From the NCBI GenBank assembly GCA_023375675.1, contig JALQBC010000042.1:248001-312000 (forward strand): a DNA stretch of 64,000 nt, written 5' to 3'. Position numbers and translations under genes: made by a program. How positions within the stretch are numbered: position 1 is the stretch's first letter; each line of letters begins with the position of its first letter. The DNA is from Cytospora piceicola (taxonomy: Eukaryota; Ascomycota; Sordariomycetes; Diaporthales; Cytosporaceae). Under the pieces are notes generated by a model. That model saw nothing but the letters and a program-made list of their open reading frames with translations. It made no database searches and had not been told where the DNA came from. Below are positions 55,736-64,000 of the stretch, one piece after another.

Positions 55736-56500
55736 ATGGCGAGGAGCCTCCCCAATATTATCATAACCGGCACGCCGGGCACGGGCAAGACCACACACTG
55801 TGAGATTCTGGCCGAGAAAACGGGCTTGAAGCACCTGAGCGTCAACCAGGTCGTGAAGGAGAAGGAGTGCCACGAGGGATGGGATGAGGAGTATCAGAGC
55901 TGGGTTGTGGATGAGGACAAGGTTGGTTTTCCTCCCCAAACAAAACGAACAAATACATACATACACACACACTCTCTCATGCTCCTACTCATGCTATTTA
56001 TTTGAACCGCGGCAACATCGGTGACGGGACCATATGAATAGGGATTGCTGACATATACATATGTGGTATTAGTTGCTGGACGCCATCGAGGATGAGTGCA
56101 AGGAGGAGGGCGGGCGCATTATCGACTGGCACGCTTGCGACCTGTTTCCCAAGAGCTGGATTGATCTGGTGGTCGTGCTGAGGGTTGATTCGTCCTTGCA
56201 TTTTGATCGTCTTTCTGCAAGGTGAGTCGAGCATTTTCTTGGTTTATCTTGCAACTGCCCGTCCCGGGCGAGGACGAATCGAACTATACTAACCCCTAGT
56301 ACAGAAATTATCCCGAGATCAAGCTCCAGGAGAACATAGACTCTGAGATTATGGAGGTGCTCCTACAGGAGGCACGGGACTCTTATGACGAGGAGATCAT
56401 CGTTGAGCTCCAGAGCAATACGGCTGAGGAGATGGAGACGAACGTTGAGCGGATTGAGGCTTGGTTGAAGCAGTGGAAGGAGGACCACCAAGACAAATGA
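55736..56500 (+). CDS. FAP7: FAP7/CINAP-type adenylate kinase, ribosome biogenesis factor
   Basis: The exons are 55736-55921, 56073-56221 and 56305-56500, giving 176 residues. Fap7 is a nuclear adenylate kinase/ATPase that joins Rps14 and Rps26 during the last steps of 18S rRNA maturation. The P-loop GTPGTGKT is at residues 12-19. Family signatures are LKHLSVNQVVKE, the Walker B-like IIDWHACDLFPKSWIDLVVV with the HACDLFP loop, LRVDSSLHFDRLSARNYPE (the lid region) and the C-terminal EEIIVELQSNTAEEME. Phase-consistent junctions support all three exons. It is followed on the same strand by HAM1. Confidence 0.95.
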
Positions 56501-56894
56501 GGCTGTAGAGCATGTGGACATGTTGGTCGAGGCCAAGACACGACGACAGGAAGAGACATAAAGTCGAAAGAAGGATTAAAATTGCAATGATACCCCCTTG
56601 GCCATTAGATACTACCAGCGCATTTTGTGTTCACTCCAAGAGGGAACTCCCATATAATGTGATCGGCTTAGATTCACAGGGGGCTGGCAAGATTATATGC
56701 AATTAAGCAATAATTCATCTGCCCTAACCCTCATATAAACCAGTGAAGCTACTGTATCAAAACCTGGGGAGCGATAATTGATGATTACCATAATCCGCTA
56801 CATATACCTGGCTTAACTCTCGCTTTATTCAAGTTCCTATTTCTGATTTCCTGTTTTTTCTTTCCAAACATCCCAAAGCAAGAGAGATTTAAAC
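56501..56894. promoter_or_regulatory. Spacer between FAP7 and HAM1 with a telo-box
   Basis: A CCCTAACCC sequence (56722-56730) lies about 165 bp before the HAM1 start, followed by T/C-rich leader sequence. CCCTAACCC-type telo-boxes occur in promoters of many fungal ribosome-related genes; function here is inferred. Confidence 0.4.
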
Positions 56895-57912
56895 ATGGCT
56901 TCCAAAGCACCCTCCTCTGCCACCCAAGTGGTGAACTTCATCACCGGCAACAAGAACAAGCTGAGCGAGGTCAAGGCTATCCTCGAGCCCACAATCTCGG
57001 TCAGGAGTGAGGCCATCGACGTGATCGAGGTTCAGGGCAGCCTGGAAGAGGTGACGATTGCCAAGTGCAAGAGCGCTGCGGAGCAGGTAGGTTTACGGTA
57101 CCAATACACTGCACTACACCACAACTCAGTTTTACTTACTCACCCCGGGGCCCCTACACCCCCTTCACCTACGCTACCGTCCTGTCACCATTCCGAAATA
57201 GAACTCTCGCTAACCGGGCTTTTCCCACCTCTCAGGTCGGAGGTCCCGTTCTTGTGGAGGACACCTGCCTCTGCTTCAACGCTCTGAACGGGCTACCGGG
57301 GCCTTATATGTGCGTCGCCACACTCACTCCCCCGATGTATCCCGAGCAGGACGGTCCGGCCGGGGAGGCCTTGGTGTCAGTAAAGCTAACAAGACTCGGG
57401 CCGGCAGCAAGTGGTTCATGAAGGACATCGGGCACGACGGACTCAACAACCTCCTCGCCGCCTACGAGGACAAGTCCGCCAAGGCCGTCTGCACCTTTGG
57501 CTTCTCACAGGGACCCGGGCACGAGCCCATTCTGTTCCAGGGTATCACAGATGTGAGTCGTAACGCCTGCCCAACAGACGCTGGTTACGCCGGGTTATAT
57601 GGTCGAAGCTGACAATTGATATAAACAGGGCAAGATTGTGCCCTCGCGGGGACCGACTACTTTTGGATGGGACTCCATCTTCGAGTACGAAGGCCAGACG
57701 TGAGTTCCCCTTACCCCCGGCCCTTTCTTTGGCATTCGCGTCTAAATGACACCCATTCTATGTTTCCATGCCATGGCCTGGGTGATGCTGACACTTCACA
57801 ACCGCACAGGTACGCCGAGATGGAGAAGTCGGCCAAGAACAAGATTTCCCACCGCGGCCGCGCCCTTGACAAGCTCCAGGACTGGTTTAAGAAGCAGTCA
57901 TCGTCCGCGTAG
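56895..57912 (+). CDS. HAM1: Inosine triphosphate pyrophosphatase (HAM1/ITPA)
   Basis: The exons are 56895-57086, 57236-57309, 57408-57552, 57629-57699 and 57810-57912, giving 194 residues, the usual length. The enzyme hydrolyses ITP, dITP and XTP to monophosphates and so keeps deaminated purines out of nucleic acids. Signatures: [17 protein letters not shown] (residues 13-29), [40 protein letters not shown] (substrate loop), GPYIKWFM, and the C-terminal [20 protein letters not shown] followed by [13 protein letters not shown]. The four introns keep frame when spliced at standard sites. The short second and fourth coding blocks are easily missed by simple ORF scanning. Confidence 0.95.
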
Positions 57913-58436
57913 GTCATAGATAAAGGCGGCCATGTCGTGTCACGTTACGACTTGGCCGCAAAACATGTGTATTTATGCAGTAAAAACTGCCGGAACTCTA
58001 GAGACTGCACAAAAAGTACAGCGCTCGAAAACAAGAAGAGAAGAAAACAACGCCATGCAGTGTGACTATGTCAGCCAGCCAGCCTCTCTCTTCGGCGTGG
58101 ACGGCCGAATGAGATCGGGAACACAAAATGAATAAACGCCCATACAGACCAGACCATGCAAGTCTCAACCAATGCTCATGCGTGTGTGAAAACCCCTGTC
58201 AGTTCGTGGAGAGGCCCTTCTTCCTTTCCTTCTAGACCACCCTCCTCATCGATCATATCTGCCTGTTTGGGGGTGCCGCTTCTGGCCACTACTCGACGCC
58301 ATACTACCCAACCCTTCAGATGCATACAAGTCGGTAGTGGCATAAGTAGGCGAGTGTACAGGCGGGAGGACCTGAAATTCCTAGTTTCCAATCATCGCTT
58401 CCACGGGCGGTTTCAGCCTGTCAAGAGAATAAAAGG
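57913..58436. other. Convergent 3' region between HAM1 and the C78 peptidase gene
   Basis: About 520 bp. No recognised feature. Confidence 0.4.
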
Positions 58437-59939
58437 TTAGTCAAACACATCGCCCTCACGCGTCCGCACACCTGCCACTCTTCCGCCGAGGTGGACCAAC
58501 CTAAGGACCTCAAACTCCCGATACCGCTTGAGGTAGCCGTGCCCCCTCCGGTACGCCTTGAGCGCGTGGTCCGGGTACTTGTACTTGAACTCCTGCCCGA
58601 CCCTCTCCAGGATGACGGCCGAGTCGCGGAACATGGGGTCGAAGACGAGCAGGTTCGCCGCGCCGGCGTGGTCCTTCTCGATGCCCACGATGGTCATCGA
58701 GTGGCCCGCGTGCTGGAAGTAGATGGGCGGCAGCTCCGTGCACCGCACCTTGTCCTCCGGGTCGAAGACGCCCTGCTGGAAGTACCGCTCCACGTTGACC
58801 AGCAGCGTGGCCTCGGCCTTGCCCGCGTCCGCCTTGTTCTTGAACCCCTGCGCCTCGCACGGCACCCCCAGCGACACGAACATGGCCTGCGCCTCGGGCG
58901 TGCCGATGTACTTGCGGCTCCCCCTCACCCCGCCCGTCTCCACCCGGCCCTGCTTGTTGATGCCCTTGTCCCACGCCTCCTCGATGAACTCCTGGATCTG
59001 GAAGATCGACGGCAGCTTGCCCCCGAAGTGGTGGGAGCCTTCGGACTCGGCCCCGACAATGTACGAGCTGAGCATCTGGATGTTCCTGTACCCGCAGAAC
59101 CCTCCCTCGAGTCGTAGCTTGGATACGTGCCGGGCGCAGGGGTGGCATAGGTACGCGTACGACGTCGTGGGGGATTGCTCCAGGAGCTGCTTGAGCACGG
59201 GGATGACGCCCTTGCCGACGACTTGGCCGTTCTTGTGCAGGTGTGAAACGAGCCAGTCCGGCATCCGCTGCTCATCGTGGTACCGGCCCAGCTCCGCCTT
59301 GCCGAGCTTGATAGGTGCCCTCTTGGTAACGGCGCCGCTGCTGCTCGTAGTAGTGGTGTTGCCGCTGCTGTCCGTCTTCTTGGGAGGGCGTTTGCCGGGC
59401 ATGGCTAGGATATTCCTCCACGCGGCGATGGTGCTCTGCTGCTTTGCCTTTGGAGGCGGCTCATATGAGCCATTAGCAGACGTGTTGCCGCTTAGAGGCT
59501 GCAGAGGCTGTGCTGGGGGTGGGCTATCTTGGGCCCGAGAAGCCGGATCTGGTGTTGGCGTGGGAGCGTGGGAATTGGCGCCGCCCTCTTCGGCCTCCTC
59601 CGAATGCAGCTCCAGGTGATAGTCCAGCTCATCCCTCACCAGCACCTCGTTACAGCCCTCAATGGGACACTCCACGTAGCCATCGCCGGCCCCGTCCAAG
59701 TCCTCCGTCCCACTGGTTGGCTTTGACGACTCCTCATCCGGAATGAACGGTGACTTGCCGCCCTCGGCATGGTAAGCTTCCATATGCTGACAATGAGGAT
59801 TAGCTTCTCAAGCACCCAGAATTATGAACAAGAGATTAAGCAAAACAGACAAGCGTACCATCAGCATCTCATATTCTTTCTTGGTTTCATTCTTCCACCC
59901 ACAGAATGGGCATTCCATGGGTCCTTCTTGAGTTTCCAT
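58437..59939 (-). CDS. Peptidase family C78 protein (ZUP1/ZUFSP-like deubiquitinase)
   Basis: The exons in transcript order are 59939-59859 and 59786-58437, giving 476 residues. ZUP1 is a K63-specific deubiquitinase tied to genome maintenance; related UFSPs act on UFM1. The N-terminus carries two zinc fingers. The first (Cys10, Cys13, His28, His33) is split exactly by the intron; the second is CPIEGCNEVLVRDELDYHLE. A Pro/Ser-rich linker follows. The papain-like domain has a plausible full triad: Cys258 in GGFCGYRNIQMLSS, His389 in HAGHSMTIVGIE and Asp410 in LLVFDP. Substrate preference cannot be told from sequence; the zinc-finger-plus-C78 layout favours the ubiquitin-specific ZUP1 branch. 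Confidence 0.9.
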
Positions 59940-60626
59940 GATTGTGCTTGTCGAGGCGGAAGAGTGGAAAAGTGAGACAAAAGCAGAAGGTGGAAGTGGC
60001 CTGTTCATAAAAGGGTCAAGGCTGAGAAGTATTGAAGCTGTGGTTGCTAACGGGTCGTGTGATTGGGGCCATTCGAGTTATTCTTAGTGTCAAGCAGTCA
60101 TCATATCCCGACAGTTTTATAAAGACCCACAAACATCAGAGAATGCGGCGGTGGTTAAGAATTGCCATAAAATGTGCAATGATGAAAGAATAAGAATTTA
60201 GTCATGGCCCAAAAGCCATGTGAGGTTTCCGGCGATGGGACATTCCAGTCACTAACGTACTAGCAAGTTATATGACAAAGACATGGATGGCCATCAAAGA
60301 AGAGCAGTAAGTACATTTGGCAGTGGCGGGCAGGGCAGCTGGGAAGTCCGAAAAGGGAAGGAACCCCTGAAACTCGCGAAAACGGCATAAACGGCATAAA
60401 CAGTATAAACAGCATAAACGGCATAAACGGCATAATCACTGTAACCGAGTTCATTTTTCTCTTCTCCCTGAAGTTGCTCCTTGGTATTTATCAACAGCAA
60501 TTCCTCTCACTACCTTTCAGACGTCACATCATCAAAGCATCTACCGTTTATTTCTAAAGACGGACCCCAAGCACTTCCGGGCTAACAGCCACGATCATGA
60601 GCTCCCGTCAGAATATGGCCAGAAAC
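59940..60626. promoter_or_regulatory. Upstream region of the C78 peptidase gene and 3' region of seryl-tRNA synthetase
   Basis: This spacer contains the 9-bp minisatellite listed separately and otherwise no recognised feature. Confidence 0.45.
60382..60435. repeat. 9-bp minisatellite, six copies of ACGGCATAA
   Basis: There are six contiguous 9-bp units. Four read ACGGCATAA; the two central ones carry one or two changes (ACAGTATAA, ACAGCATAA). The array is intergenic, 440 bp upstream of the C78 peptidase start. Confidence 0.8.
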
Positions 60627-62305
60627 CTAGACGGAGACATCCTTCAACTTCTCAGCCACCTTCTCGACAACGTTGGCCGCCGCGCCCGTCGCTGACTTGG
60701 CAGCGTCCTTCGCCTTGGGAGCCTTGTTCTCCTTGGCCTTCTGCTTCACGGAAGTCGAGTCCTTGGGCAGCTCCTTGGTGAAAGGGATAAAGTCGGGAGC
60801 TCCGGGCAGGTACTTCCGCAGAGGCTCGGGTACCCTCAGACCCTATGTCAGATTAGCATATGAAGAGGAGGCACTCCTAAAGGAAGAGGGCAAAAACTTA
60901 CATCCTCGGTCTGGTAGTTCTCGAGAACACAGCACAATGCGCGAGTGGTGGCGCACAGTGTAGAGTTGAGGCAGTGGACATATGTCTTCTTGATGTCCGT
61001 CTGCTTCTTGTTTCCGAACCTGATCTCCAGGTTCCGGGACTGGTAGTCAGTGCAGTTGGAGCAGGACACGAGCTCCTTGAACTCGCCCTGGAAAGGGAAC
61101 CATGCCTCCAGGTCGTACTTCTTGGCAGCTGCGTTGTTCAGGGCACCCGAGACGATGGCGATGACCTGGTAGGGCAGACCCAGAGACTGGTAGAATGCCT
61201 CAGAGACGCCGATCATGTCTTCAAACATGTCCCAGGACTTCTCAGGGTCGGTGAGCACAAACTGCTCCACCTTGGTGAACTCGTGGACACGGAAGATACC
61301 CCAGGCATCGCGACCGTGTGCGCCTGCCTCTCTCCTGTAGCAGGTCGAGTATCCACCGTACTTCAATGGCAGGTCCGTCTTCAGCAGCCACTCATCGGCG
61401 TGGAAGGCGGAAATGGGCTGCTCAGAGGTGGCAATCAGGTACTTGTCGTTTTGTGGTGGGCCGTCGGAGACCTTGTAGAGCTCCTCGTCGAAGTCGGAAA
61501 GCTGGGCCGTCTTTGCCATCACGTCCTTCAGCATGAACTGAGGCGCCTGCAGCGCAGTGTAACCCTTCTGCATCAGGAACTCCATGCCGTAGTTGATCAG
61601 GGCCTGGTTGAGGAACATGCCCCATTGCTTGAGGAAGTAACCTCGGTGTCCGACAACCTTGACACCGCGCTCGGGATCGTACCCGTCTAACCGGGTGAGT
61701 ACCTCGTGGTGGGACAGGCAGTCCTTCTTCTCGACCGTCACACCCTCGGGGGTCCAGGTACGGATGACCGCGTTGTTCGCCTCGTCATTGGAGACGGGGA
61801 CGCTGTTGTGCACGATGTTGCCGATGGTGTTCAGCTTCTTCTTCAGGTCGGCCTCCTTCACCGTGGCGGAGTCCATGAGCTCCTTCTTGGACTTCTCCAG
61901 CGCGGCCTTCTCCTGGAGGAGCTCATCGGCGTTCTCCTTGTTCTGCATTCATACAATCATCAGCCATGTGTTCGGGCTCGGAGGGTGTAACGTTTGGTTG
62001 ACGACGGACGAACCTTCTTCCTCATGCCAATTGCCTTCTGGGTCTCATTGATCTTGCTGTTCAGCTGCGTGGCAGCGTAGAGGGTCTTGCGGTGGTCGTC
62101 CCATAGTGCAATAATTTCGTCGACCGTCTCGACAGGTGCGCCTCGGCGTCGCTGAGACTCCCTGTGCACAATCAGGTCAGTCTCGTGTGCCCCTCACGCC
62201 CCTCGTGGCACAAACAGTCCTCCAGCAAGGGAGAGGGGGTGGGGCATACCTGATCTGCTCAGGGTTTCCGCCCCTCTCGGTGATGAAGTCGTTAACGTCG
62301 AGCAT
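60627..62305 (-). CDS. SES1: Cytosolic seryl-tRNA synthetase
   Basis: The exons in transcript order are 62305-62250, 62161-62014, 61942-60902 and 60842-60627, giving 486 residues. It charges tRNA-Ser and, as in all eukaryotes, probably also tRNA-Sec/Ser isoacceptors where present. The N-terminal arm is a long helical hairpin (about residues 30-110) that grips the tRNA variable arm. The class II core shows motif 1 around LNQALINYGMEFLMQKGYTA, motif 2 with STCYRREAGAHGRDAWGIFR and VHEFTKVEQF, and motif 3-type sequence (NSTLCATTRALCCVLENYQT). The C-terminus adds a Lys/Ala-rich extension ending VAEKLKDVSV, typical of fungal cytosolic enzymes. There is no mitochondrial presequence. Confidence 0.96.
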
Positions 62306-63390
62306 GCTGGGCAGTTGTCGGAACTACGTTTACGTGTTGTCGTGTTTCCTCCTTTGAGATCTAGGTTTTGAGGATTGGGCGGCGGGCGGGAGTCACATCA
62401 GTACAATACGGCCACTGCAGCATAAAATATAGTGGGGTCCAGGGGCATCGGCGGGGTAGCAATCCTGGCATGTGCAGGTCGAGGCCGTTTGATGGTTTTT
62501 GGTATTTGCACCCGGGCTCGAGTTTCAGATTTTACTATCCTACACACTCGAGGACTTACACGCCAGACTGCTCTCTACGCGGCCTTACTCAACCCAATAC
62601 TCAACCCTCCCTGACTCATTTGGCCAGTTACGTCCATCTTGCCCAAATTCGTGACCAAGAGCCTTCAGGGTGTTGCGTCGCATCCTTTCTCTCGCAAGCT
62701 TTTGTAGCCTCAACGTTTGAGGTCCTCCAGCGAGCAAGGGTGCGCCTATGACGGCTGATCAGCCGACTGCTGATGATCTGGTTCTAGCGTGTTATTTCGC
62801 TATTCCTTGGAGTTCGATTCCAAAATGCAAGAGAGGTATGTTCATTTCTTCCGACAGGTGGAACGGAGGGATGAGTCTAGCAGAGGAAGGGGAGTATATG
62901 GTAAGAGATGGAGTCCATAGTGATGATAAGATACCATCACACAAGGCCATGCATTCCAAGAACGATCTCGAATTTTGGTTTGTACCCTGGCACCTTTAGT
63001 AAGCCCATGGCCACGAAGGCCTTCCAGGTCGTCAAGAGCCTGTCTGTCACATAGACAAGCCAAACGTAGAATACCCCTCACCCAGACCTTGGGGAAACGT
63101 CGTAAGTATCGTACATCATCAATCCAAACGACCTCGATGGAGCCAAGTAGGTAAATCCTCGTGGGTTCCACCTCACCGTCCGCCGTTGATTATCCAAACG
63201 TGGATTTGTCGTCGAACGTATGTATTTCGTCCTCGGTAACAGTGTACCACCCCCATCACCAGCCGGTGATTATTCACAATACTTGTTTCCCCCCCCTGGC
63301 AATAGTTTTCGACTAGAAAACGGCACTCCGAGATACACCCGCCGAACCTCTCGGACCATCGCCGGAGATTCGCTGTCTGTGGGCATTCCT
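62306..63390. promoter_or_regulatory. Upstream region of seryl-tRNA synthetase and 3' region of Rheb
   Basis: This 1.08-kb spacer includes the TGACTCA site above. A tRNA T-arm-like stretch near 62810 was examined and rejected. No gene is recognised. Confidence 0.45.
62612..62618. promoter_or_regulatory. CPC1/GCN4-type TGACTCA site upstream of seryl-tRNA synthetase
   Basis: An exact TGACTCA lies about 307 bp upstream of the start codon; a near match (TGACTCC, minus strand) is at about 62390. Aminoacyl-tRNA synthetase genes are known CPC1/GCN4 targets in fungi; binding at this site is inferred. Confidence 0.4.
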
Positions 63391-64000
63391 TCACATCAAT
63401 ATGCACTTGCCGCCGGCGGGGGGCTCGTTGGGGTTCTGCGCCTTTTCGATCTGTCCTATAAGGAGCTCGAAGCCCTTGCTGACGTTCTCGTTGTAGCGGG
63501 CACTGGCCTCGGTCCAGGCGCAGTTGTACTTCTCGCACAGCTTCTTTCCGTCGTCGGTGCTGACCTGTCGCTGCTCAGGCCGGAGATCGCTCTTGTTGCC
63601 CACAATGACGACGGGGACCCACTCGACACCCTATGAATAGAAACAGTGTGATGTCAGTCCGTCTGCGGCAGTATATGGGGTCGGTTGGAGGGGTCGAAAG
63701 AGGGGTGTGGGCTTACCAGGTGGTTGAGGAGCTTCTCGCGGATGACCTGGACCATCTCGAAGGACTGTAGAGACGCAACAGAGTAGACCAGCATGTAGCC
63801 GTGGATACCGATGAAATGCTTGCTGTTCATAATGCTGTACTCATCCTGTGGTGATATAGCCGTCAGCATCCCCATGTTGCACAACATACAACAGCCTCAA
63901 GCGACCTGCGACGCATGGGTAGATAAGAAGATCAACTTACCTGACCAGCTGTGTCGATAATCTCGGTCGAGAAGTCCTGGCCCTTATACTTAATGATCTT
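63391..64000 (-). CDS. Rheb-type small GTPase, 5' part outside the window
   Basis: Rheb activates the TOR complex 1 on lysosome/vacuole membranes in animals and fission yeast. The three visible exons, in transcript order, are 64000 (cut) to 63941, 63845-63717 and 63630-63391, about 143 residues. Visible are IIKYKGQDFSTEIIDTAGQ and then DEYSIMNSKHFIGIHGYMLV (switch II in the form DTAGQDEYSI, a Rheb hallmark). The guanine-specificity NKSD follows in VPVVIVGNKSDLRPEQRQVS, then WTEASARYNENV, the G5-like loop. The C-terminus is a farnesylation CaaX box, CILM. The P-loop and switch I exons are missing because the window ends. Confidence 0.92.

Noticed and set aside
62790..62835. tRNA T-arm-like GTTCGATTCC
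   Set aside because: The stem register is off by one from a real T-arm (G53-C61 pairing would break the stem), and no D-arm or anticodon arm lies upstream.
1..64000. tRNA, dispersed 5S rRNA and CRISPR arrays across the window
   Set aside because: Scanning by eye for B-box GTTCRANNC with paired arms and for fungal 5S starts gave no acceptable candidate; no regularly spaced direct repeats of CRISPR type. A tRNAscan-SE/Infernal run would settle the RNA part.

Overview
The window is nuclear DNA from a filamentous ascomycete, most likely a Sordariomycete. The evidence is short introns (about 50-190 nt) with GTAAGT/GTATGT-type donors, CTAAC/CTGAC branch sites and C/T-AG acceptors; compact spacing; and a gene set whose proteins look like those of Neurospora and its relatives (EPL1, BUR1, P5B ATPase, calcineurin B, KIN17). 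I cannot name the genus from sequence alone.

I find 26 protein-coding genes, two of them cut by the window ends, and I rebuilt exons by hand. 1-9.3 kb: eEF1B gamma (5' cut), an FCP1/NIF-type phosphatase-fold protein, RRP36, COQ8 and ESS2. 9.6-18.1 kb: PP5 phosphatase, a divergent RNase P POP8/SPT4 pair, KIN17 and aspartokinase. 18.1-22.9 kb: a gene-poor stretch with a broken cytochrome P450 remnant, then calcineurin B. 22.8-29.9 kb: EPL1, KAE1 and the AMPK beta subunit. 30.4-31.4 kb: an inverted-repeat-bounded, repeat-rich block that looks like a decayed non-autonomous DNA element. 31.7-36 kb: a membrane protein of unknown function, BUR1 kinase and a 56-residue complex I-like subunit. 36.5-47.3 kb: the two largest genes, a P5B ATPase (YPK9/ATP13A2 type) and class V myosin. 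48.9-64 kb: phosphoglycerate dehydrogenase, NAP1, FAP7, HAM1, a C78 (ZUP1-like) peptidase, seryl-tRNA synthetase and Rheb (5' cut).

The genes are mostly single-copy housekeeping functions with no operon or biosynthetic cluster. Shared themes are transcription and chromatin (SPT4, BUR1, EPL1, NAP1), ribosome and tRNA biology (RRP36, FAP7, POP8, KAE1, SES1, eEF1B gamma), and nutrient or Ca signalling (AMPK beta, Rheb, calcineurin B). Three amino-acid-metabolism genes (aspartokinase, phosphoglycerate dehydrogenase, seryl-tRNA synthetase) have TGACTCA sites upstream, as expected for CPC1/GCN4 control.

I did not find a convincing new multi-gene system. The observations most worth checking are a 5-nt microexon in eEF1B gamma, the inverted-repeat element, the P450 relic, a 10-bp palindrome repeated at five intergenic sites, the catalytic Asp-to-Asn change in the NIF-type protein, and an uncharacterised membrane protein with a 15-nt exon.
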